From Gammaproteobacteria bacterium (GTDB taxonomy: Bacteria; Pseudomonadota; Gammaproteobacteria; UBA6429), in NCBI GenBank assembly GCA_003232015.1, contig QIKU01000289.1, positions 1 to 9,112 on the forward strand: a DNA stretch of 9,112 nt, read 5' to 3'. The notes under the pieces were generated by a model, which worked only from the letters and a program-made list of their open reading frames with translations, did not search any database and had not been told where the DNA came from. The position numbers and the translations under genes were made by a program. Below are positions 1 through 6,644 of the stretch, piece by piece (position 1 is the first letter of the stretch; each line of letters opens with the position of its first letter).

Positions 1-716
1 ATTCGTAGCGTATCCACAAACTCAGAGTCGGCTATTATTTTTCGAAAATTTATTTTATACAGAAGGATACCAAAAGCATCCTGTAAGCCGGCGCTGGCCA
101 GGTCATCATAACCATTATATAAGGTCTGGATTGCAAAGAGCCTGCCATCCTCGTTTATAGCTGGGGTGAATGCCAGTGATTTAAAGTCTTCTCTCTCCGT
201 ACCAATCACATTTTGGGCAACCGAAAATGTTAACAAGTCATGACCAAACCAGTGAGCATTTTTCACATTGAATGGTTCAATGTATTTTATCGGAAATAAA
301 AATTCGGGCTCGTTTGATTTCCTGAATAGATCACCATGCATATTGGAAATAGAATACCCGGTATAGCCTTTGTCCTGCATTGTCTGTTCATATTTCAGTT
401 TATTTCTGGTTTGAATTTTTTCTGCGAAAGAAATAAGTTCAATAAATTTATTCTGCCGAAGTAATGAACCGGCTAAAAGACGAAAATCTTCCTCATGCAC
501 CTCATCTAACAAATGAAAAAGCGAGTTAAATTCACTGTTAATCCGGTTAATATTTTCAACAACCAACTCTATTTTATTAAAAACATATTCTGCCGATGAC
601 TTAAAATAAATAGTATCTTTTTCAACTTCCGACTTGAATGTTATAACAGAAATAAAGATACTAAAAAGTATTCCCCATACAATAATTAAACGTTCAGTAC
701 TTAAACTTATTTTCAT
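1..716 (-). CDS. CHASE-domain membrane sensor protein, 3' end outside the window
   Basis: The frame is open from the start to the left edge, giving 238 residues with no stop; the gene continues outside. Residues about 10-27 are one hydrophobic segment after a short N-terminus, so what follows should be periplasmic. Residues about 70-230 read as a CHASE ligand-sensing domain: FPIKYIEP at 141-148 and GHDL at 158-161 match its conserved Pro/Tyr and G-x-D-L features, followed by an alpha/beta stretch. CHASE domains sit at the N-terminus of histidine kinases, diguanylate cyclases and similar receptors; the output domain is not in the window. I chose ATG 716 because CCAGG at 725-729 lies 8 nt upstream. 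An in-frame ATG at 722 overlaps the preceding stop (TAATG) but leaves only 2 nt after that motif. The close junction with the upstream binding-protein gene implies co-transcription and probable translational coupling. CHASE is fairly sure; the signalling class is unknown. Confidence 0.82.
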   Translation of the reverse strand, partial: MKISLSTERLIIVWGILFSIFISVITFKSEVEKDTIYFKSSAEYVFNKIELVVENINRINSEFNSLFHLLDEVHEEDFRLLAGSLLRQNKFIELISFAEKIQTRNKLKYEQTMQDKGYTGYSISNMHGDLFRKSNEPEFLFPIKYIEPFNVKNAHWFGHDLLTFSVAQNVIGTEREDFKSLAFTPAINEDGRLFAIQTLYNGYDDLASAGLQDAFGILLYKINFRKIIADSEFVDTLR

Positions 717-721
717 AGCCA

Positions 722-1702
722 TTACCTGGAATCAATATTTCCATTCCATTTAATCGACGTTCTTCTTCTAGTGTTTGAATCCAGATGAATATTTGCCTTT
801 TGCAATAATTTAACATTGGCAAACATAGCCCATTCTCTATTAACTATTACCGGAATATCACTGACGGGGGTGCCGGACAAAACTTCAATAGCAACTTCTG
901 CCGCCCAACGGCCCTGTTCCTTCGCACTTTTAGTAATGGAAAACATAACATATGGCATCATAAATTTATAATAACTCACCGTAAACTTATTACTATTTTC
1001 ATTTACAATTCTTATCGCACGTTCTTTGTCCCAGTCATTAATCCCCGCATAATTATTGACAATAATAAAGTCTGCCTTTTGTGCTTCAATATATGCTGCC
1101 TCCCAGTCACGCATATTTTTTACAAATTTTGCCGTTAGCCTGACACCCTTGTCCAGATATACTTTCTGATAACGCACATAATCTTTTCGCTCAGTAATCA
1201 CATCCGCTGATATATACACCCCAGTTTCAACTGTTTTTACTGTTTTCCGTATTATTTTCAATAAGGGAATAATAGGGCCAACCTCAACCATTCCTGTTAC
1301 ATTTTTATACGGGAAACCATAAGCCGCTGCCGTCCAGTTAATACCAGAAAAAATAAATGGGAGTTCGGCATTTTTATATTGCGTAACAACATACTTTGCA
1401 GCATTATCATCTGTTGCAATCACAATATCCGGCTTAAACTGATCGATTAACTGCCTAACTTGTTGCGCTTTATTCTTTGCATAGGCAACAGATGAATTTC
1501 TTTTAGTGTCCATAAAGAATTTTTTAAGTTCACAATGCCCCATTAATACTCGCTCAACCTCCAACTCAATCCCATCATTCCAGGCATATCCATTATGATA
1601 GGACATCACCAGTAAACATTTTTTTGCAGGTGCAGCATTAACCGATAGCAAGAAAAAACTGGCTACCAGGAAAAAGAAGATTTTCAACATTTGTTTCATC
1701 AT
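722..1702 (-). CDS. Periplasmic ABC_sub_bind-family substrate-binding protein
   Basis: 326 aa. An N-terminal signal peptide is clear: MMKQMLK, a hydrophobic run to about residue 20, and a likely cleavage site near VNA-APA at 21-26. The mature part has the two-lobed Rossmann-like pattern of the PF04392 (ABC_sub_bind) family: a first strand CLLVMSYHN, then KPDIVIATDDNAAKYV, LPFIFSGINW, a V-E-V-G-P-I-I-P-L-L helix start, and ADFIIVNNYAGI. Family members bind small ligands. No permease or ATPase gene is next to it, as would be expected for an uptake system; instead it runs directly into a CHASE-sensor gene, which suggests a sensory co-receptor role (inference). No strong Shine-Dalgarno precedes ATG 1702 or ATG 1699, so the exact start is uncertain by one codon. 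The upstream gene is 67 bp away, with a possible promoter between. The ligand cannot be told from the sequence. Confidence 0.8.
   Translation of the reverse strand: MMKQMLKIFFFLVASFFLLSVNAAPAKKCLLVMSYHNGYAWNDGIELEVERVLMGHCELKKFFMDTKRNSSVAYAKNKAQQVRQLIDQFKPDIVIATDDNAAKYVVTQYKNAELPFIFSGINWTAAAYGFPYKNVTGMVEVGPIIPLLKIIRKTVKTVETGVYISADVITERKDYVRYQKVYLDKGVRLTAKFVKNMRDWEAAYIEAQKADFIIVNNYAGINDWDKERAIRIVNENSNKFTVSYYKFMMPYVMFSITKSAKEQGRWAAEVAIEVLSGTPVSDIPVIVNREWAMFANVKLLQKANIHLDSNTRRRTSIKWNGNIDSR
725..729 (-). promoter_or_regulatory. Shine-Dalgarno site of the CHASE gene, inside the upstream gene's end
   Basis: CCAGG on the minus strand lies 8 nt before ATG 716 and only 2 nt before ATG 722. The spacing favours 716 as the start. 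The site lies just before the stop codon of the upstream gene, so ribosomes ending there would already cover it. Confidence 0.45.
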
Positions 1703-1714
1703 AAAATTTATAGC

Positions 1715-1743
1715 ATTATAGTTAATATAGCTTGTTCACTAAA
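1715..1743 (-). promoter_or_regulatory. Possible promoter for the binding-protein/CHASE pair
   Basis: A perfect TATAAT lies on the minus strand at 1715-1720. The matching -35 (TTTAGT at 1738-1743, 17-bp spacer) is poor. Transcription would begin only a few bases before the start codon, giving an almost leaderless mRNA. That would agree with the lack of a visible Shine-Dalgarno, but AT-rich DNA yields such hexamers often. Confidence 0.3.
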
Positions 1744-1769
1744 TAAAATACATGCTTTTACTTTTAATC

Positions 1770-2465
1770 TTATAGCATTGCTACTGTTATCTGGTAGACA
1801 CCAAAGCTAACAACCAACAATGCTGCAAAAACCCTAACGAGCTGTAACTGCATAAAACGTTTAAGCATTGTTGCAAAAAGCCCCATTGCCAGTAAGCTGG
1901 GCAATGTACCAACACCAAAGCTAAGCATAAGCAACCCGCCGTTTACTGCACTGCCACTACTCAAACTCCAGATTAAAACACTGTAAACTAACCCGCAAGG
2001 TAACCACCCCCAGAGTAAACCGGCAGCAAAAGCCTGTTTCTTGTTTTGTATCGGCACAAACTTTCTTGCATAAGGCTCGATAAGCCGCCAAAGGTTGCCC
2101 CCCATACGTTCCAGATAACTGAGGCCCCGCCACCAATTTGCAAGGTATAAGCCAAGTACAATAAGAAACACACCGGCGACAACCTTTAAAACCAGTTGAG
2201 CCTGATTAAATAAAACCAGATCAGTCAGCCATGCACCCAGCCCACCAAAAATAATACCTGCGATTGAATAACTACTAATGCGCGCAAGGTTGTAACTTAA
2301 TAAATATGGGAATAAAGCAAAGGTATTACCAGAAAAAGAGGCCTTCCCCTTTCGTTCTACACCTAAAGTAAGTGCGCTCATGATACCGCCGCACATGCCA
2401 ACACAATGCACGCCACCAAGAAGGCCAACCAGAAAAGCAGCTATATATATACTTTCAACATTCAT
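1770..2465 (-). CDS. TauE/SafE-type (DsbD_2-like) inner-membrane protein
   Basis: 231 aa, mostly hydrophobic, with about six membrane segments in two homologous halves. The first half opens with GGVHCVGMCGG (17-27), giving a Cys21-x3-Cys25 pair next to His20. The second opens with WGWLPCGLVYS (152-162), and GTLPS follows at 186-190. YNLARISSYSIAG (58-70) is also characteristic. These mark the PF13386 family, usually annotated 'sulfite exporter TauE/SafE family' or UreH-like. From family knowledge it is related to the DsbD/CcdA membrane domain and often lies near cbb3-oxidase and copper genes, so metal or thiol transfer is more likely than sulfite export. No oxidase genes are seen here. The start is 2 nt after the stop of the permease gene (TAATAATG), so it is in the same operon and likely translationally coupled. 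The substrate is unknown. Confidence 0.82.
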   Translation of the reverse strand: MNVESIYIAAFLVGLLGGVHCVGMCGGIMSALTLGVERKGKASFSGNTFALFPYLLSYNLARISSYSIAGIIFGGLGAWLTDLVLFNQAQLVLKVVAGVFLIVLGLYLANWWRGLSYLERMGGNLWRLIEPYARKFVPIQNKKQAFAAGLLWGWLPCGLVYSVLIWSLSSGSAVNGGLLMLSFGVGTLPSLLAMGLFATMLKRFMQLQLVRVFAALLVVSFGVYQITVAML

Positions 2466-2467
2466 TA

Positions 2468-3988
2468 TTATGTGAACGCATCTGGTTTTTTAAGCATTAA
2501 ATAATAAATCAATAAAATAACCGGCAACCCCAGAAGCGCCGTCATTAAGAAGAAAGACGAATAGCCCATTTCATTCACCATACTGCCTGAATAACCACCT
2601 AACAATTTAGGCAATAATGTCATAAGTGAACTTAAAATAGCATATTGCACGGCGGTAAACGAAATATTGGTTAACCCGGAAAGATAGGCAATAAACGCTG
2701 CACTGGCTAAACCGGCACTCAGGTTATCCACTGCAATGACACCACTAAGCAAAACAATATCATGCCCACTGTGTGCCAACAGCATAAATAATAAATTTGT
2801 CAGCGCCGATAAAATTGCACCTAATAATAAAATTCGCATCACACCATAACGCATGGTCATTAGGCCACCGAGAAAACCTCCAATTAAGGTCATAACAATG
2901 CCAAAAACCTTAGTGGTTGTGGCGATTTCATTTTTACTAAAACCAAGATCATGGTAGAACACGTTAGCAATAACGCCGAGCACAATATCTGAAATTCGAT
3001 ATAAGCCAACTAACAACAACAATAAAATCGCAACTTTTCCATAACGTTTAAAGAAATCAGCAACCGGCTCAACGTAGGTTGAATAGGCCATTTCCCGATT
3101 AACAATATTAAAAATAATTAATACATATATTCCTGTTAATGAAAATAGTAAAGACATAACTAAACGCAAACTTTCATTTACAAAGCCATTCGATAATTCA
3201 AAATTAAAAATTTGAAACCCTAAAATAAAAGCGCCAACCATAACAATAAACATAATAAAAAATCTCACGTAATCAGATAGACTATGTAAATATGTTTCCG
3301 AATTTTTATTTATTTCCGGCTCTTTAATTAGCAGTGTGGTAACAACACCAACTAGCATGATACTTGCCATGCTTAAATATGTGGTTTGCCAGGCAATATA
3401 GTTGTACTCATTATCTGCGCCAAAATAGGACGCAAGATAAAGCCCACCTGCACCTGATAGCAACATACCTATTCTATAACCTGCTATATACATCGCCGAC
3501 ATTGCGGCCTGGTATTCTTTTTTCATCGCTTCAATGCGATATGCATCAATAACAATATCCTGACTAGCCGATGAGAAGCCCAGTAAAATAGCGGCTACCG
3601 CCATACCGCCCAAACCTTGCGCTGGGTCAATCATTGCCATCCAGATAATTGCAAGAATGACCGCAAACTGTGCCACTAACAACCAACTACGCCGCCGTCC
3701 TAATAAGTTATGCAAAAAAGGCAGTGGAAATTTGTCAATGACGGGTGCCCAGATAAATTTAAAAGAATATGCTAATGCTGCCCAACTAAAATAAGTTACC
3801 GCAGAACGATCCACTCCTGCTTCTCGCAGCCAGATTGATAAGGTTGAAAAAATAAGGAATAAAGGTAAACCAGCTGAAAACCCCAGGAAAAACATCACAA
3901 CAACGCGCGATTTTAAATAAACAGAAAAAGCCTCGTGCCAACTATGACGCGGCTTGCTGTGCACTAAGGAGGTGTTTGTTTTATTCAT
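2468..3988 (-). CDS. ampG: AmpG-family muropeptide permease (MFS)
   Basis: 506 aa from ATG 3988, close to E. coli AmpG (about 490). It should have 12-14 membrane segments. AmpG-type marks are FSAGLPLFL (37-45) in the first segment, WLREAGVD (53-60), FKFIWAPVIDKFPLPFL (76-92), GRRRSW (97-102, the loop 2-3 basic motif) and SQDIVIDAYR (142-151). AmpG imports GlcNAc-1,6-anhydroMurNAc peptides into the cytoplasm for cell-wall recycling and, in some species, for beta-lactamase induction. I moved the start inward from ATG 4030: AAGGTG at 3995-4000 sits 6 nt before ATG 3988, while the extra 14 residues are not AmpG-like. It is probably first in a leftward operon with the TauE/SafE-like gene. A long hydrophobic insert with TM segments around residues 240-300 separates the two halves, as in longer AmpG paralogues. 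Family is confident; true muropeptide specificity is likely but unproven. Confidence 0.85.
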   Translation of the reverse strand: MNKTNTSLVHSKPRHSWHEAFSVYLKSRVVVMFFLGFSAGLPLFLIFSTLSIWLREAGVDRSAVTYFSWAALAYSFKFIWAPVIDKFPLPFLHNLLGRRRSWLLVAQFAVILAIIWMAMIDPAQGLGGMAVAAILLGFSSASQDIVIDAYRIEAMKKEYQAAMSAMYIAGYRIGMLLSGAGGLYLASYFGADNEYNYIAWQTTYLSMASIMLVGVVTTLLIKEPEINKNSETYLHSLSDYVRFFIMFIVMVGAFILGFQIFNFELSNGFVNESLRLVMSLLFSLTGIYVLIIFNIVNREMAYSTYVEPVADFFKRYGKVAILLLLLVGLYRISDIVLGVIANVFYHDLGFSKNEIATTTKVFGIVMTLIGGFLGGLMTMRYGVMRILLLGAILSALTNLLFMLLAHSGHDIVLLSGVIAVDNLSAGLASAAFIAYLSGLTNISFTAVQYAILSSLMTLLPKLLGGYSGSMVNEMGYSSFFLMTALLGLPVILLIYYLMLKKPDAFT

Positions 3989-3994
3989 TATTTT

Positions 3995-4000
3995 CACCTT
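3995..4000 (-). promoter_or_regulatory. Shine-Dalgarno site deciding the permease start
   Basis: AAGGTG on the minus strand, 6 nt before ATG 3988. It is the only good site in this leader and argues that the in-frame ATG at 4030 is not used. Confidence 0.65.
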
Positions 4001-4063
4001 AAAAGAGGGTGCAACTCTAACATAAATCAACTTTTTCTGGTTTTTTCGCGTAAATTTATTTAT

Positions 4064-4072
4064 ATTTTAACA
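4064..4072 (-). promoter_or_regulatory. Possible extended -10 promoter for the permease operon
   Basis: TGTTAAAAT on the minus strand is a TGn-TAAAAT extended -10. There is no good -35 at 17 bp (GATGAT). It lies in the 102-bp AT-rich gap between this operon and the divergent HDOD gene, about 75 bp before ATG 3988. Sequence-only guess. Confidence 0.3.
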
Positions 4073-4132
4073 TTGCCTTGCTGAGAATCATCTAATGAAA
4101 TACGCTGTTAATCCCCATGTTTAGGATACACG

Positions 4133-5368
4133 ATGATTGATATTAAATATTTACTGAAATTTGATGACTTCAAAGATCTTGATGATACAGCACTGGTGTA
4201 TATTTCAGAAAAAGCCAGGGTAGCAAGCTACCAGATTAATGACCGTATTATTGCCGAAAAAGAATCAAAAAATACCTTATATCTGGTTCATGGTGCATTT
4301 GATATACAAACAGGTGGTGGTGTGAATCAATCAATGAGTGCCGAGTCTGAAAGAGCGCAGCACCCCGTGTTTACCAATAACGCCCCTGGCTTGTATGCAC
4401 GCTGTATTCTTCCCACTGAAATCCTTCGAATCGAAAAAGACATTATTGATAAGTACGGTATACGACATAACCGAGACAAAGATAATCTGGATTACGATAA
4501 TCTCGAAACCGTTATTGCTGGTGGTACTAACGTAAAACTAATCCATGAAATTACCCAGTTGTTTAAAAGTAATGCTGTCACCCTGCCAAGCCTGCCTGAA
4601 ATTGCGCTGTACATTAATTCAGAATTAAACAATAAGGATCTTGGCACTAAAAAACTGGCTCAGGTTATCCAGATGGATCCGATTATTGCCGCAAGAATTG
4701 TTCAAGTTGCCAATAGCGCCTTATATGGTGGAGGCAAGCATAACGACTCTATACAGAATGCAATTTCTCACATTGGGCTTGAGGGCATTCGCAATATTGT
4801 TATGGGAGTTGTCTTAAGAGATTTATTTATGCCCAATACGGAGCTCGTAGTGCATAAAATGACGCAATTTTATGAAGACAGTATTCGTACCGGCGTTATT
4901 TGCTACGAGCTTGCAAAACAAATCCCCAAATTTCAACCTGAGCGCGCCTTTTTATTTGGCTTGCTACACAATATAGGTGTTATCCCAATACTCGTTGCTG
5001 TCGATGCCCATCCCGAATTAGCCCATAAAACAAGTAACCTGGAAATAGTTCTCTCACAACTTAAAAGCCATATCGGCGGAATGATACTGCAACAGTGGCA
5101 GTTTGATAATGAGCTAATTGACAATGCTCGACAAGCTTATCTCTGGGATCGTAATGTCGACAAAGCCGATTATTGTGACTTAGTTCAGGTTGCCCTCAAA
5201 CATTCACACCTGCTCGGCGGTGAAAAAATAGAGGGGCCAGAGCTCTTTGACCTGCCTGCATTCAAGAGGCTGGGGCTGGAAGAATTAAACCTTATCGATA
5301 ATATCACCGCACTGAAAGAGATAAGCGTGCGTGTCACCGAACTGATTAAAATGATATGCAAGGCTTAA
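4133..5368 (+). CDS. HDOD-domain protein with N-terminal cNMP-binding-like domain
   Basis: 411 aa, cytoplasmic, no membrane segment. Residues about 5-110 resemble a degenerate cyclic-nucleotide-binding beta-roll (FKDLDDTALVYISEKARV, then IIAEKESKNTLYLVHGAFDI), but I see no phosphate-binding cassette. Residues about 140-345 are an HDOD domain: LPSLPEI (151-157), DPIIAARIVQVANSALYGG (182-200), SIQNAISHIGLEGIRNIV (206-223), LLHNIG (277-282) and HIGGMILQQW (313-322). HDOD is the HD-related domain without intact metal-binding phosphohydrolase residues; the usual HD pair reads His-Asn here. HDOD proteins serve as regulatory or scaffold proteins in signalling, chemotaxis and c-di-GMP networks. AGGA at 4123-4126 lies 6 nt before the ATG, supporting the start. 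It is divergent from the permease operon and followed 69 bp later by the DUF2007 gene, possibly co-transcribed. The partner is unknown. Confidence 0.85.
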   Translation: MIDIKYLLKFDDFKDLDDTALVYISEKARVASYQINDRIIAEKESKNTLYLVHGAFDIQTGGGVNQSMSAESERAQHPVFTNNAPGLYARCILPTEILRIEKDIIDKYGIRHNRDKDNLDYDNLETVIAGGTNVKLIHEITQLFKSNAVTLPSLPEIALYINSELNNKDLGTKKLAQVIQMDPIIAARIVQVANSALYGGGKHNDSIQNAISHIGLEGIRNIVMGVVLRDLFMPNTELVVHKMTQFYEDSIRTGVICYELAKQIPKFQPERAFLFGLLHNIGVIPILVAVDAHPELAHKTSNLEIVLSQLKSHIGGMILQQWQFDNELIDNARQAYLWDRNVDKADYCDLVQVALKHSHLLGGEKIEGPELFDLPAFKRLGLEELNLIDNITALKEISVRVTELIKMICKA

Positions 5369-5437
5369 TATCAATTTATTAGAAATATTACAGCTACTTA
5401 TGCAACACTTAATTTTTTATTATATAAACAAGACACG

Positions 5438-5650
5438 ATGATAAAAATTTATACTGCACAGGATATTACGGAAGCCCACATAATCAAGGGGCTACTAGAA
5501 GCTCACCAGATTAATGCCTTTGTGAATGGCTTTTACCTACAAGGCGGTATTGGTGAAATCGCTCCTACTAATTTTGCAGGTATATCCGTTGAAGACGATA
5601 AAGTGGAAGCCGCTTTAGATATTATAAGAGCTTATGAGAAAAATGCTTAA
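5438..5650 (+). CDS. DUF2007-family small signalling-type protein
   Basis: 70 aa, soluble. The pattern of a start strand (MIKIYTA), a helix (ITEAHIIKGLLEAHQI), a second strand (NAFVNGFYLQGGIGE), then GISVEDDKVEAALDIIRAYE fits PF09413 (DUF2007, 'putative prokaryotic signal-transducing protein'), a GlnB-like small fold; the whole domain is present at normal length. No reaction is known for the family. It lies 69 bp after the HDOD gene on the same strand with no clear terminator between, so read-through from that gene is plausible. The Shine-Dalgarno is weak. An AT-rich stretch (TATTATATAAAC) just upstream could hold a promoter of its own. Downstream it converges on the ExoIII-family gene. Confidence 0.78.
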   Translation: MIKIYTAQDITEAHIIKGLLEAHQINAFVNGFYLQGGIGEIAPTNFAGISVEDDKVEAALDIIRAYEKNA

Positions 5651-5654
5651 CTAC

Positions 5655-5724
5655 GGCGAGAAGCTTGTGCCCACCCAGTACTTTGGCTACGCAGCGTAGC
5701 ACATGCTTAAAAATATTTTTCGCC
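5655..5724. terminator. Long imperfect inverted repeat between convergent genes, probable bidirectional terminator
   Basis: Three nested pairings are visible: GGCGA (5655-5659) with TCGCC (5720-5724); AAGCTTGTGC (5661-5670) with GCACATGCTT (5699-5708), one mismatch; and inside them a perfect GCTACG-CAG-CGTAGC hairpin (5686-5700). The last and middle pairings share 2 nt, so they compete at that point. AAAAATATTTTT follows at 5709-5720 and reads as a U-tract on either strand. The position between two converging stop codons fits a shared terminator. The sequence may also be the remains of a REP-like element. Confidence 0.45.
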
Positions 5725-5744
5725 ATAAGGCAATGGTTTATCTT

Positions 5745-6512
5745 TTAAAGATCATAATCAATCGTTAATGGCGCATGGTCTGAAAACCAGCTGTCTTTAT
5801 AAATGCTGGCACTTTTTACTTTATCTTTTAAGCTATTGGATACAACATGGTAATCAATACGCCAGCCGACATTATTGGCGCGCGCTTTGCCGCGATTAGA
5901 CCACCATGTATATTGATCGGCTTGCTGGTTAACCACGCGGAAGGCATCAACATAACCAACTTCATCAAATAACTTATCACACCACGCATGCTCCTCTGGC
6001 GTACAACCGGAATTTTTCTGATTACTTTTCCAGTTTTTAATGTCAATTTCTTTATGCACAGTATTGAAATCACCACAAATAATATAGTCACGGTGTTTGC
6101 GTTTTTTAGCAATCAGATCTTGTAAAAACAGATCCATAAATTTTAACTTGTTCGCATGGCGTTCTTCGCTCGACGAACCCGAAGGTAAATATAAAGATGC
6201 GACACTTAACTTACCAAAATCCGCCTGAATATAACGCCCTTCGGTATCGGCATGTGCCCAACCTAAACCTTTAATCACTTTATCGGGTTCCTGTTTACAA
6301 TACAGTGCTGTACCACTGTAGCCTTTTTTTTCTGCATCGAAAAAATAACGGTGATAGCCTTTAGGTTTGAAAACCTCATCATTCAGCTGATCGATTTGTG
6401 CTTTGGTTTCCTGAATACAAACGACGTCGGCGTTTTGTTTTTTCATCCAGTCGAAAAAACCTTTTTTTGCCGCCGCCCGTATACCATTTAAGTTTGCACT
6501 GATCACTCTCAT
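5745..6512 (-). CDS. xthA: Exodeoxyribonuclease III family protein (Crc-related, catalytic residues intact)
   Basis: 255 aa, full length for the endonuclease/exonuclease/phosphatase fold. The catalytic set is complete: Asn7 (SANLNG), Glu35 (QETK), Tyr108 (YLPSG), Asp148 and Asn150 (GDFN), Asp220 (WRIDYH) and the final SDH at 244-246 (SDHAPLTIDYDL). That predicts Mg-dependent 3'-5' exonuclease and AP-endonuclease activity in base-excision repair. Overall it reads closer to Pseudomonas Crc than to E. coli XthA: MRVISANLNGIRAAA, GRYIQADF, KFMD, DIKNW and GWRIDYH all have close Crc counterparts, and it is likewise next to pyrE. Crc has lost the catalytic residues (QDT, GSLY, SQH from memory) and acts with Hfq in catabolite repression, so this is either an active nuclease or the ancestral form of Crc. 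A GA-rich Shine-Dalgarno region precedes ATG 6512. It is divergent from pyrE. Confidence 0.92.
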   Translation of the reverse strand: MRVISANLNGIRAAAKKGFFDWMKKQNADVVCIQETKAQIDQLNDEVFKPKGYHRYFFDAEKKGYSGTALYCKQEPDKVIKGLGWAHADTEGRYIQADFGKLSVASLYLPSGSSSEERHANKLKFMDLFLQDLIAKKRKHRDYIICGDFNTVHKEIDIKNWKSNQKNSGCTPEEHAWCDKLFDEVGYVDAFRVVNQQADQYTWWSNRGKARANNVGWRIDYHVVSNSLKDKVKSASIYKDSWFSDHAPLTIDYDL

Positions 6513-6545
6513 TGTCTTTCTCTACCCTTTTGAAAATCCTACTTA

Positions 6546-6575
6546 ATTGTATGAATTTAGATCCACTAAATACAA
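6546..6575 (-). promoter_or_regulatory. Possible promoter of the ExoIII-family gene
   Basis: On the minus strand, TTGTAT (6570-6575) and TACAAT (6546-6551) are separated by 18 bp. The start would lie about 27 nt before ATG 6512. It overlaps almost exactly the candidate pyrE promoter on the other strand. Confidence 0.4.
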
Positions 6576-6576
6576 T
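6547..6576 (+). promoter_or_regulatory. Possible promoter of pyrE
   Basis: TTGTAT (6547-6552), 18 bp, TACAAT (6571-6576). A perfect TATAAT at 6584-6589 is an alternative -10, but its -35 position (ATCCAC) is poor. The leader to ATG 6645 is 50-60 nt, with no leader peptide or attenuator hairpin that I can see, unlike the E. coli rph-pyrE arrangement. Confidence 0.4.
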
Positions 6577-6632
6577 AGTTCGTTATAATACACCCGTTTT
6601 TGCTTTTCTACGAATCACAACTTAATTTAACC

Positions 6633-6635
6633 AGG
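6633..6635 (+). promoter_or_regulatory. Shine-Dalgarno core deciding the pyrE start
   Basis: AGG in CCAGGC, 9 nt before ATG 6645. It supports the internal ATG over the in-frame TTG at 6600, which has no such site and would add 15 residues absent from known PyrE. Confidence 0.5.
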
Positions 6636-6644
6636 CTGACCACT

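Noticed and set aside
1708..1779. 10-bp direct repeat TTATAGCATT at 1708-1717 and 1770-1779
   Set aside because: Short and AT-rich; one copy is just the end of the TauE/SafE-like gene. No element lies between, so chance is likely.
3364..3552. Small plus-strand open frame inside the permease gene
   Set aside because: It is antisense to a well-supported membrane-protein gene and has no recognisable family.
3989..4030. Longer AmpG starting at ATG 4030
   Set aside because: The strong AAGGTG site sits inside this extension, 6 nt before ATG 3988, and the extra residues are not family-like.
5828..6112. 94-codon minus-strand frame within the ExoIII-family gene
   Set aside because: It is an out-of-frame shadow of a fully conserved enzyme gene.
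6600..6644. Longer pyrE starting at TTG 6600
   Set aside because: The added 15 residues do not match PyrE, the Shine-Dalgarno favours ATG 6645, and the TTG lies at the likely transcription start.
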